Notes under the pieces: generated by a model
Seen by the model: only the letters and a program-made list of their open reading frames with translations
Told to the model about the DNA's origin: nothing
Database searches by the model: none
In this document: positions 23,995 through 32,025 of the stretch, in pieces
How the letters are laid out: each line of letters starts with the position of its first letter
How positions within the stretch are numbered: position 1 is the first letter of the stretch
Made by a program: the position numbers and the translations under genes
Origin: Triatoma infestans
Taxonomy: Eukaryota; Arthropoda; Insecta; Hemiptera; Reduviidae
Direction: 5' to 3'
DNA: 64,000 nt
Assembly (NCBI GenBank): GCA_011037195.1
Contig: JAAEAF010014403.1
Span: 62,001 to 126,000, forward strand

Positions 23995-24369
23995 TATGTT
24001 TTCTTTTTATAATTACATCAAGAAAATTACAATGGTAAATTTCATCCAAGTCTCTAATAATATTATAATATGAGTGACCGATAAGGCTACATATGCAAGT
24101 GTCAGGTCCTACTTTACACTTTGGGTTTGACCAAACACAACCTATATAATGGAAAGGTTTATGCTTGCTTTTCTAATATATTCTTTAGAATAATTTTCCA
24201 ATTCTTTCATACGATTGTATATTCTCATGAACTTAACTGCATCGTCTCCATCTTTTCCTAAGGTAATTTTGGAGAAATCTTGTAGAAATTGATGGTAGAA
24301 AGGGTGTGATGTAACATAAGTCCACTCCTCCATTTCTTTTATATTGTAACAGCTTGCTAATACAAACAC
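23995..24369 (-). pseudogene. Hypothetical protein fragment next to the Polinton unknown gene
   Basis: Minus-strand frame 24142-24369 reads FVLASCYNIKEMEEWTYVTS...FLQDFSKITLGKDGDDAVKF. It opens on GTG, with no ATG, and can be extended back to a TAA near 24390. Around 24165 a different frame continues as YIGCVWSNPKCKVGPDTCICS...DEIYHCNF, rich in Cys. The stretch looks like a frameshifted C-terminal part of a protein. It may be a continuation of the conserved protein just upstream (24408-25124), whose stop is 39 bp away. I do not recognise a family. Confidence 0.45.
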
Positions 24370-24407
24370 AACTAATCTCTTGTTGGATGTGTTGCATTAG
24401 TTTTGTG

Positions 24408-25124
24408 TTAAATTATATATTTCTTATAATAACAGTGTGGGCTTTCCTTTTTATGCAATGTACAAGGACAATCTGTTACCATATTTAAATCTAATACAAG
24501 ATTACAATACACACATGTTATTGTATCTTTCTTAATATAAACAAATCCATTAAAAGCTAACACATCTCTACTTACACAGTTGTAATTATTACATCTAGTA
24601 AAAGTATTTAATCTAGCTTGAGAGTTGAAAAGATCTAATTTAAATTTGTTAATGTTTGCCCAAGAGGCCAATCTATACACATATTGTAGTGAACAAATAA
24701 ACTTAGTATTATTATGAAAATTACACTTAAAATGATTTACTGTGGGCAATGTTTTTATTGGTGGACACCCAAAATCTTGTAAATCATATACAGGTTTATT
24801 CAGTTTCTTTTCTAAAAATAAACACTTTTCCAATCCTTTAGAAAACAAATACGTACAACCTAAAGTGCACCTCTGTAAAATGGGGTCCAACTGTTCGTAA
24901 TCTAAATCACCATCATCTTGTGCAATTCCATGATGATTGTTCATTAACCATCGGTTAGGAGCACTGGATAAGTTGTTAGCATTGTCGGGCAATTTAAACA
25001 TCCAACATCCCAAGATGTTTAAGTTTGTGTCAGCAATGGCCATCTCACGAACAATAAACGTATCATCATCATCAAAACTTTTCCTTTTTTGATATCCCTG
25101 CAAGTCAATTATTAGAGGATGCAT
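24408..25124 (-). CDS. Conserved Polinton-associated protein of unknown function, copy A
   Basis: An open 238-codon frame. ATG at 25124 is preferred over 25145 because it places the start at MHPLIIDLQGY, which aligns with the starts of the other copies (MHAAVMDVQGY at 39130, and MAQTGVLIADFQCF in both arms of the second element). Shared pattern: (I/V)xDxQ(G/C), (F/Y)IV(K/R)E(L/M)(A/S), a W(I/M)FK(P/L) stretch, NRW, GD(L/I)(D/E)YE, (L/F)(Y/F)(A/S)KG(L/E)EKC(L/K)FL, GCP, then C-x-FH and C(S/T). The D-x-Q near the start and K/R-E-x are reminiscent of an RNase H-like nuclease fold, but that is only a guess. C-terminal Cys pairs (CVYC, DCPC) suggest metal binding. Divergently oriented to the ATPase gene. 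Confidence 0.7.
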   Translation of the reverse strand: MHPLIIDLQGYQKRKSFDDDDTFIVREMAIADTNLNILGCWMFKLPDNANNLSSAPNRWLMNNHHGIAQDDGDLDYEQLDPILQRCTLGCTYLFSKGLEKCLFLEKKLNKPVYDLQDFGCPPIKTLPTVNHFKCNFHNNTKFICSLQYVYRLASWANINKFKLDLFNSQARLNTFTRCNNYNCVSRDVLAFNGFVYIKKDTITCVYCNLVLDLNMVTDCPCTLHKKESPHCYYKKYII

Positions 25125-25189
25125 GATGATGATGGTGGCACACATACAGTGTATGAATGTGAACTAAATCCTATTAGTATGTTTCCTTG

Positions 25190-25233
25190 CATTTATATAT
25201 ATACACTCCCTCTAGAAATATGGTTTAGTACGT
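25190..25233 (+). promoter_or_regulatory. Core promoter of the ATPase gene (decayed)
   Basis: TATATATACA about 31 bp before TTTAGT, upstream of ATG 25250. The spacing matches the TATA/initiator pairs found at other genes of these elements. The initiator is one base off TCAGT. Confidence 0.45.
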
Positions 25234-25249
25234 GCATGCGCATGTGATA

Positions 25250-25939
25250 ATGAAATTGAAGAAACAGCGTCTAGTTTTACCCGTTCTAAATAATGATTCA
25301 AACCTGGAAAAAAGAAGTTTATTTAGACATTGTGCACTTTTCCCCAACATCATTCGTTGTTTAATATGTGGACCAAGTAATTGTGGCAAAACCAATTTGT
25401 TATTAACCTTACTTATTCAAGAGAATGGCTTACGTTTTTAAAATTTATACATTTATAGTAAATCACTAAATCAACCAAAATATGAATATTTAAGTCAAGT
25501 GATGAAACATGTTCCCAAAATTGGTTATTATAGATATAGTGATATGGATAATATAATTAGTCCACAAGATGTTAAACCTAATTCTGTAATAGTGTTTGAT
25601 GATTGTGGTTTAGATAGTCAAAATGTGATTAGTGAATTCTTCACCAGAGGTAGACATCAAAATGTGGATACATTCTACCTAATACAAACCTATGCATACG
25701 CCAAGAAACATATGCTGCGCGATAATACAAATGTAATCATCGCCTTTAAAATGGATGATTTAAACTTGAAACACATTTATGATGATCATGTTAACGTGGA
25801 TATGAGTTGGAACAAATTTAGAGAGCTATGCAGTCTGTGTTGGGATGATAAATATGGGTTTTTAGTGATTGATAAGGATAAACCGTTAAATAATGGAAGA
25901 TATCGTAAAAGCTTTGACATGTATATTGTGGACATTTAG
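25250..25939 (+). pseudogene. DNA-packaging ATPase (A32/FtsK-HerA type), one nonsense codon
   Basis: Predicted packaging motor that would drive the linear element DNA into a capsid. Walker A is ICGPSNCGKTN and Walker B is VIVFDDC, followed by the family's GRH(Q)NVDTFYL and DDHVN segments, and it ends with DMYIVDI. ATG 25250 is chosen because 25232 opens on GTG and MKLKK aligns with MRLLKQQ of the second element's copy. A single TAA at 25439-25441 interrupts an otherwise continuous frame of about 229 codons; the other copy has Glu there. The remaining frame (from 25442) is intact. Next gene starts 22 bp downstream. Confidence 0.85.
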
Positions 25940-25960
25940 ATTTCTCCGTAGTCTCAAGAT

Positions 25961-26795
25961 GGAACGCGCAGTGAAAACAACAAGAAATATTGTAAAAGCT
26001 GTTAAATCGTTAAAACGCAAATATAAAGCTTTAAAACATCAAGAACAAGAACAAGAGAGTCTGATTAAAAAACAATTGAAGCCAGTTATAGAACCTTTAG
26101 AAGAAATAAGTAGACATGCTAGGAAAAAACCTAAAATAGATGATGATAAGGATGGTAGCATAATTAAACAAGAAGGAGAAGAAGAAGTCGAGGATGGAAG
26201 CATAAGTAAACAAGAAGAAGAATTAGAAGATGATGATGATGAAGAGGAGGAAGATTATGAAATGGTAAAATCTTATATAAATTTAAAGCAAACAGAATGT
26301 GATTTACAATATGGTATAAAATCTGCTCATTCTGGAAAAATGACAATAGGTAACACAGAAATTTCCATAAATACTAATAATGATTTCATTATTGATAAAC
26401 ATAGATTTAAGTGAACAAAGGGGTTATATGAATTACTGTTTAAAACAAACCCCAAACATTATAACGATGGCGATTTAAAATCATACAAAGAAATTCTGTT
26501 ATTATCAAACGCTCATAGAAGACATTATAGTGAAGAGAAACCAATTAATGCTAATCGAGGGATAAAATATAATTTAATCATATCAAAATTGTTTCCATCC
26601 TCAGTAACACCTAGCAAAAAAGGCTATGGATTCATGAAAAATGATGATGTAGTCTACGAATACTACAACGATCCTAATGAATTGGTGGACAGATTAAAAT
26701 TATGTCTAGCCTCGGAACAAAGTGGAAATAATAGTTTAGGAAATGAAATAATTTCAATTATAAGTGAGCTGAAGGAAGATGGTTACATCAGTTAA
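25961..26795 (+). pseudogene. DUF8207-like Polinton protein, one nonsense codon
   Basis: N-terminal region (from ATG 25961, MERAVKTTRNIVKAVKSLKR) is Lys/Glu-rich and predicted coiled-coil, then a very acidic middle (EELEDDDDEEEEDYE). The C-terminal half has the pattern of the arthropod DUF8207 family: FTIGNTEI-like MTIGNTEISI, GLYELLFK, YKEILLLSNAHRR, II-KLFPS and DPNELVDRLKLCLAS, ending ISELKEDGY. A stop (TGA at 26412-26414) splits the two; the second part continues in the same frame to 26795. The equivalent in the second element also has a stop, at a different place. Function unknown. The constant position between ATPase and integrase suggests a structural or packaging role. Confidence 0.75.
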
Positions 26796-26825
26796 GTGGA
26801 ACAGTGCAAATAGACAACAGAGGAC

Positions 26826-27191
26826 ATGTCCATCGATAAATTTGGAAGATCTTCAGAAATACATCATCATCAAGATTTGTATGATATTTATAATATTGAC
26901 AATGATATATATGTAGACTTTAAACATAAAACAATAACAGGAGTTAATACGCCTAAAAAAGGATTAGACGTTGTGAATAAAGAATATTTGGAAAAGTTTA
27001 TTCTTAAAGAAGATATCGTCACTAAATCATATCTTCAAGAATACATCAACGATTATGACAGTAAAAGAGTGGAAAATGTAAGGAACCTTTTGCATCAGAT
27101 ATTTGCTACGATTAGAAATAAAATAAGTGAATGGCCTGAACATATGAATGTGACAATACAAATGCTTAGAGACCTTCTTCAGTATCCATGA
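26826..27191 (+). CDS. Small fibre-like protein
   Basis: Open 121-codon frame from ATG 26826, starting MSIDKFGRSS. The middle, VDFKHKTITGVNTPKKGLDV followed by VNKEYLEKF, resembles the short repeat before trimerising stalks in phage and virus fibre proteins (a '...I.GV..P....D.V.K.Y.' pattern). The C-terminal third is helical in character. There is no equivalent between DUF8207-like protein and integrase in the second element, where those genes are only 26 bp apart. An attachment-fibre role is an inference from the motif. The frame is intact, unlike its neighbours. Confidence 0.5.
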   Translation: MSIDKFGRSSEIHHHQDLYDIYNIDNDIYVDFKHKTITGVNTPKKGLDVVNKEYLEKFILKEDIVTKSYLQEYINDYDSKRVENVRNLLHQIFATIRNKISEWPEHMNVTIQMLRDLLQYP

Positions 27192-27195
27192 AAAC

Positions 27196-28068
27196 ATGTC
27201 TACGATAAAAAAGGAAATAGTTGATGAGTTAATGGCACCTGCTAGAATTCGATTTAAAAGGAGAGAAACTGTACCAAAAGGAATTGATGACTTATGGCAA
27301 ATCGATTTACTACATGTTAAGCAGTATGCAAAGTATAATAAAAACAATACTTTCATTTTAACTGTAATTGATTGTTTTTCCAAATATGCTTGAACAAGAT
27401 ATTCCAACAATCTGGAAGAGTGCCTAAAAATATTCAATCCGATCGGGGTTTAGAATTTTATAATTCCAAATTTCAACAGCTTATGAAAAAACATAACATA
27501 AATCATTATAGTACTTATTCATCTATAAAAGCATCAATAGTGGAACGATTCAATAGATCATTACTTGGTAGAATTTATAAACAGTTTCATTACAATGGTT
27601 CGTATAAATATTTAAATATATTACCAACAATTCTCGATGAATACAATAATACAATTCACTCTGCAATTAAAATGAAACCAGTTGAAGTTAATAAAGGAAA
27701 TGAAAAAAGTATATTGAAAAATATTTTATTAAAACAAACGCAGCAGCAGCAAGAAAACTCTAAATGTTGGCACAGCTGTTAGGATATCGAAGATTAAAAA
27801 TGTATTTGCCAAAGGTTATACGGCTAATTGGTCAACGGAAATTTTTTACATTTATAGTGTGCATAATACAGAACCAACTACTTACACTTTACAAGATGAA
27901 AATAACCAAATTATTCAAGGTAAATGGTATCGTGAAGAATTACCTCCTGTCAAACATGATAAAGTCTATTTAATTGAAAAAATTCTGCAAAGAAAACATG
28001 ATAAAGTGTTGGTAAAGTATTTAGGAATGAACAGTAAAGGATGGATCAAAAAACAAGACTTGGTGTAG
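27196..28068 (+). pseudogene. Retroviral-type integrase (rve) with C-terminal chromo/SH3-like part
   Basis: Would insert the linear element into host DNA. The D,D-E catalytic triad is visible: LWQIDLL (first Asp), NIQSDRGLEF (second Asp), ASIVERFNR (Glu). The C-terminal part has KGWIKKQDLV preceded by YLIEKILQRKHDKVLVKYLG, a chromodomain/SH3-like tail common in Polinton integrases. Breaks: at 27391 a stop and frame change after CFSKYA, with about 17-20 codons missing compared with the second element's copy, and a frameshift near 27762. ATG 27196 follows the fibre-like gene by 5 bp. Confidence 0.85.
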
Positions 28069-28081
28069 TGAAAAAAAACAT

Positions 28082-28582
28082 TTATTGTTGTATTTCATGT
28101 AATACATTACTATGTTTGTTAATATCTATATCAACACAATTATCATTTTCAGTATTATGTACTTCATGTGTAAAATACATAGTATTTTCCAATGTTATTA
28201 TTAACATTAAGTTATGTAAATAATTGTTAATTATCCAAGCATTATGTATAATTGACATTATTTGGTTTTTATTTAAATATATTTCTTTAATTATCACATC
28301 TGGTGTTGTTGTTATTGTTTCCTTAAGTGTTAACACTTTTCCCTTTTTATGCGTAAGATACATGGAGTGGGTGCTGTCTTCCATAAGCATCGTCACATCT
28401 GCATTTATATTTTTCGTCCTCCCAAAATATGAAACGATCTCACCAAATTTCTGCTGTAGATGATGCCAATGAACGAGTGTTAAATTGATTCCAATACGTC
28501 TCTTTACTATTTGCACCACAACGTTATAATTATCACCATTATGTTTTGTTAGCCCCACTAAATAATGAAGAGCGTCACTCAT
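28082..28582 (-). CDS. Unknown 166-aa protein, antisense to the virion genes
   Basis: Intact frame from ATG 28582 (MSDALHYLVGLTKHNGDNYN) to 28082. It lies tail-to-tail with the integrase (14 bp apart) and head-to-head with the PLA2 gene, so the 150 bp between them may be a two-way promoter. Features: VHWHHLQQKFGE, no signal peptide or membrane helix, and an Asn/Asp/His-rich end. I do not recognise a family and see no copy in the second element. An intact ORF among broken neighbours is weak evidence that it is real or young. Confidence 0.55.
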   Translation of the reverse strand: MSDALHYLVGLTKHNGDNYNVVVQIVKRRIGINLTLVHWHHLQQKFGEIVSYFGRTKNINADVTMLMEDSTHSMYLTHKKGKVLTLKETITTTPDVIIKEIYLNKNQIMSIIHNAWIINNYLHNLMLIITLENTMYFTHEVHNTENDNCVDIDINKHSNVLHEIQQ

Positions 28583-28611
28583 GTTTATTGTATAATGTTT
28601 TCAATCAGACT

Positions 28612-28650
28612 GATTAAAAAAATGATTTGGTGATCAACTAGTTCAGTAAG
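28612..28650 (+). promoter_or_regulatory. Core promoter shared with the MMP gene
   Basis: TTAAAAAA (from 28614) lies 31 bp before the A of TTCAGT (28645). About 55-60 bp from 'gactgatt' to 'gtgagg' nearly match the MMP promoter at 43163-43228. After it, at 28691-28713, a 23-bp block is identical to a stretch near the end of the MMP coding region (44729-44751). Confidence 0.7.
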
Positions 28651-28731
28651 ATACCGCCAGTGGCGCGAGTGAGGGATAGTTGGTCCAAATTCAATCTACA
28701 ATTAGATGATGAAATGCTGACAAGTGTCAGT

Positions 28732-29536
28732 ATGGCTAGAGTAGTTGGAAGAGGTGTTATCGACTCTGCAATCAATAAACTTCCTTTTGAATTACATCTC
28801 CCTGGTTATAGATTTTGCGGCCCTGGAACTAAATTACAACAAAGAATAAATCAAAGTGGTATAAATCCATTAGATGATGCTTGTAAAGCTCATGATATTG
28901 CATATTCACAACATAAAAATTTAGAAACAAGACATAAAGCCGATCAAATATTGGAACAAGAAGCTTGGAAAAGACTCCTAACTAAAGATTCTTCGCTCGC
29001 AGAGAAAACCAGTGCATTGTTGGTGGGAAATATAATGAAAGCTAAAGTTCAATATGGAGCTGGCAAAAAGCGACATCGTCCTTCATTTAATCAATTATTA
29101 AAAGCAGCAGCAGTTGGAAAAACGAATAATAGCGGTGATGTGTTGAAATCGGTTGAATGTGCTTTGAAAAAAGCTAAAGATTACCTAAAAACAAAACCAA
29201 ATAATATTAAAGCACCAAGAGTTATTCCATTGAGGAAGAAACCATGGGTAGTATAATTGAATACCATGGGAAGTAAACCATGAATAGTACGCATGGGTAG
29301 GAGGCGTACTACCGCTAATTCCAATACTTGCAGGCCTGTCGGCGTTAGGTTCATTGGCTGGAGGTGCAGCAACCATAGTGAGAACAGTAAAAGACATAGA
29401 TCAAGCGAAAAAAACTCTTCAAGAACAAAAAAGACACAATATGGTTATGGAAGGACAGAAGGTTGGGCAAGGACTCTACCTGAAACCGTATGGAAAAGGT
29501 TTAGGCCTTTATCTAAAACCTTACAACAGAAATTAA
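28732..29536 (+). pseudogene. Minor capsid protein with phospholipase A2 domain and hydrophobic tail
   Basis: Part 1 (28732-29256) starts at ATG 28732 (MARVVGRGVID); the frame open from 28660 begins with GTG. It holds a parvovirus-VP1-type PLA2 domain: calcium loop YRFCGPGTKL and catalytic DDACKAHDIAY, followed by basic linker YGAGKKRHRPSF. Part 2, in another frame to 29536, has a Gly/Ala-rich hydrophobic segment (LPLIPILAGLSALGSLAGGA), RHNMVMEG and the repeats GLYLKPYGKGLGLYLKPY, typical of Polinton/adintovirus minor capsid proteins thought to breach endosomal membranes. The two parts are separated by a short array of near-repeats of 'ccatgggtagta' (29244-29300) that shifts frame. No copy is seen in the second element. 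Confidence 0.8.
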
Positions 29537-29904
29537 ATCTACCCAATCGTGCACTTACAAATTATGATATAACTAAGGTTGCCAACAAATATTTACCACA
29601 TTTCCGAGGCGTATTCATGAGAGATAATCTACCATCACGTCCTAGGACTCAAGAACAAGGTATAATCAATTTGGATTCTTCAAAGAATACTGGTACTGAT
29701 TGGACAGCATATTCTAAAAAGGGAAATAAAGTGTTCTATTGTGATAGTTTTGGTAATTTAAAACCGCCTAAAGAATTGTTAAAGTATTTAAAACAGTGTG
29801 ACATCTATTATAATAGAGAACGCTATCAAAAGCGAAACCCTTGGAACTGTGGACATTTATCTTTACAGTTTTTGATGAGAGAGCAAGCGGCAAACAATGT
29901 CTAG
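29537..29904 (+). pseudogene. Adenain-type maturation protease with altered active-site histidine
   Basis: Cysteine protease of the adenovirus type that matures capsid proteins. Family landmarks: NYDITKVANKYLPHFRGVF, IINLDSSKNTGTDW, FYCDSFGN, PPKELLKYL and NPWNCGHLS. The position of the catalytic His (GT-H-W in the second element's copy) is Asp here (GTDW), while the acidic residue in CDSFG, the upstream Gln (YQKR) and the Cys in NCG remain. No clear ATG precedes the domain; the open frame reaches back to 29293 through sequence belonging to the PLA2-gene tail. It overlaps the penton start by 8 bp. Probably inactive. Confidence 0.75.
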
Positions 29905-30807
29905 CTATTCTTTTCTTCTATCTGGTGTTGATTCTGTATTGCATGCATCCATATTTCCACCATTGGAATTGGCTGCAAATAGAAATTATAGTGTTGGACT
30001 ATTACGATTAGAAACGTACAATTCAATACCAAATGTGGAGGCTGGAGTGAACAATAAATTCCATTTCAATTTCAATAATAAATCATATGTAATAGAAATA
30101 CCAACTGGTACGTATGAAATTGGTGCTATTGAAAGATATCTTAGATCGCTGTTGTCAACAAAAATAAGTCGCTTGTGTTGCATTTAACGCCAAATCACAA
30201 TACGTTAAAGACTTTGCTTAAAACAACATTTGAAGTGGATTTTTCACAACCCCACAGTATTGGGCCACTATTGCGGTTCAATAAAGTGATTTTACCACCG
30301 AACAAAACACACATCTCCAACAATATTATAGATATAAATCCGGTTAATGCGATCAATGTTGAGTGTAACATTGTAAGTGGATCATATAATAATGGAAACC
30401 CAAGTCACAGTTTACACACATTTTCACCATTAGTGGCAGCAGGTTATAAAATAGTGGAAACTCCATCACCAGTTATTTACATACCCATTAATAAAAAATT
30501 ATATCGACAATATCAGTGTAAGATTGGTAGATCAAGCCGGACGTTTGATATCCTTCAGAAAGGAAAGAATTACAATTTGTCTACATATAAAGGAAGGATA
30601 ATGGGTATTGATTTTAACAACATTTTTTCTTCTTCTTCTTCTTTGGGCAATAATTGTATACTTAAAGCAAAACAAGGAAAAAGTAACATCAGTGCTAAAG
30701 CAGAAAGTGAACAACAACGACGTAGGCCTTTATCAATAAGCAACGTCAAGTTTTTAAAATCGATAGGATACAATGTGCACAGATATGGATCACATATTAA
30801 ACATTAA
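29897..30807 (+). pseudogene. Penton-like single jelly-roll capsid protein, frameshifted
   Basis: ATG 29897 (MSSYSFLLSGVDSVLHASIF) to 30187, then a second frame from about 30175 to 30807. Family landmarks: PPLELAANRNYSVGLLRLET, YNSIPNV, IEIPTGTYEI, then SIGPLLRFNK, NVECNIVSGSY and YKIVETPSPVIYIP, and a C-terminal stretch ending ISNVKFLKSIGY as in the second element (LTNSNIRFLQAAGY). The frame change near 30180 costs a few residues between YLRSLL and the HNTLK segment. A Ser run (ttcttcttcttct, 30629) looks like a local triplet expansion. It overlaps the next gene's start. Confidence 0.8.
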
Positions 30808-30940
30808 TCAAGAGGTTACTTTCAACGACAATATTGAAAGCTATGAATATCATTCGTACACGCCATTTAACTCATCAGGCCTATCAAATAATGATGAAAT
30901 TCGCATCAGTAGTGATAAAAAGTATGTTCTGGCACAGGGG
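30785..30940 (+). pseudogene. Major capsid protein (double jelly-roll), first ~50 codons only
   Basis: ATG 30785 gives MDHILNINQEVTFNDNIESY, EYHSYTPFNSSGL and NDEIRISSDKKYVL. It aligns with the start of the capsid gene at 49499 (SIECIELHSHHPYASS ... DEIRISVQHQDLYTL). After about 30940 the frame runs into unrelated 'gggctagggatactag...' sequence, so the rest of the gene (about 450 codons) is deleted. ATG 30785 overlaps the penton end. Confidence 0.8.
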
Positions 30941-30983
30941 CTAGGGATACTAGTCTTGGGGGTTGCAAGAGCGCCGCTGCGAG

Positions 30984-31062
30984 CTGACGTCATCAGATTA
31001 AATATCAGCCAAATCATGCCCCCCACCACAGATTAAATATCAGCCAAATCATGCCCCCCACC
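30984..31062 (+). repeat. Short tandem duplication at the deletion border
   Basis: 'agattaaatatcagccaaatcatgccccccac' occurs twice, about 40 bp apart, just after the truncated capsid gene. It could be element-end sequence or repair debris. Confidence 0.7.
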
Positions 31063-31106
31063 CCCACCACAGGTCAGACCTAATCCTAGAGAAAAAAATA
31101 TTTCTA

Positions 31107-31177
31107 CATGACCTTGAATCGAACCAGCAAACCCAACACTCACAGTCGGTTATCTAAACCGTTAGACCACCGCTGCT
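31107..31177 (-). repeat. tRNA-like sequence
   Basis: Minus strand: GTGGTCTAACGGTTTAGA (A-box type) and GCTGGTTCGATTC (B-box type) about 35 bp later. Size and spacing fit a tRNA or tRNA-derived SINE head. The second element has tRNA-like sequences, of different sequence, inside both of its arms, so such sequences may be a recurrent part of these elements' ends. Acceptor stem pairing is poor. Confidence 0.5.
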
Positions 31178-31235
31178 ACTTGGTCAGATCTCGCCTATAA
31201 ATTTATCGTAAAGTGCGGGGCGTTGTGCGTTCCAA

Positions 31236-31410
31236 GTTAGTTGTAAGAGAGAGGAAGTTAAGATGATGCAACGAAGGTTATTATTACTGCTTACACTTTT
31301 TTATCACCGGAAGAGAGAGAGAGGAAGTTAAGATGACGCAAAGGAGGGTATTTTTACAATCGCAGAGTACATCCTATCTTCGACCTCTAGGTCAATTTAA
31401 TGTGATTATC
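31236..31410 (+). repeat. Inverted repeat, left copy (partner 42840-42960)
   Basis: 31292-31410 reads 'ttatcaccggaagagagaga', 'ggaagttaagatgacgcaa', 'ttacaatcgcagag' and 'tatcttcgacctctaggtca'. The reverse complement of 42840-42960 gives the same blocks in the same order with small indels. 31240-31290 repeats part of it. The pair encloses PolB and the 39.1-kb gene, so it may be the remnant terminal inverted repeat of this element half. Confidence 0.7.
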
Positions 31411-32025
31411 TTTAATATAATTAAAATTTATTTGATTGATTGAAGACGGGATATTGCGCAACCGCTGTTGTAATATGTATGTCTCACTCGAGCCATAGAT
31501 AAAGCGCAACTGCCGTTGTGTGTCCTCGGTGTTTGTTGAGTCACACCAAACCATTGTGTGTTAACATTATGTTTATTAAAAATGAGGAAAAGTTTTTCTT
31601 GAGGAGTTAGAATAAAAACTCATTTAAATTTTGTTAACTTTTATTATCAATTAGGCACATTGAAAATTTTTTTATGGTATAACACATTGTTTTGATTAAT
31701 TAATACAAAAATATTTATAATGTATCAAAAACATAAAAAATTAGCTTGGACTAATATGTATATGCAAACGTTAATCCTCAAAAAGGTTTTAATTAAATAT
31801 TATTATTGAAAACTAGTTAAAATGTTTTTACATAAATATATGTATCGTAGAGCAGCTCGCTATCATCCTAACCATAACCCTAACATGATAATTAAATGGA
31901 AAGTACTCATTTTTAATAAAATTTAAAAAAAAATCGGTCTAATATGTATGCAAACGTTAATCCACATCAATATCCTGCACCAAAATGTCATAAAAAACAA
32001 TTGGTCTAATATGTATATGCAAACG
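31411..32025. other. AT-rich non-coding, partial repeats
   Basis: Contains 'ctatcatcctaaccataaccctaac' (31860), related to the repeats at 38.5-39.0 kb, and a tandem duplication of 'tggtctaatatgtatatgcaaacgttaatccacatcaatatcctgcaccaaaatgtc' (31938-31990 and 32003-32057) that includes the last codons of PolB. Confidence 0.5.

Noticed and set aside
28660..28731. Upstream extension of the PLA2 protein
   Set aside because: The frame opens on GTG and runs through MMP-derived sequence; ATG 28732 is the first start that precedes the conserved region directly.
30629..30650. Genuine Ser-rich domain in the penton-like protein
   Set aside because: A (TTC)n-type run best explained as local triplet slippage; no counterpart in the second element.
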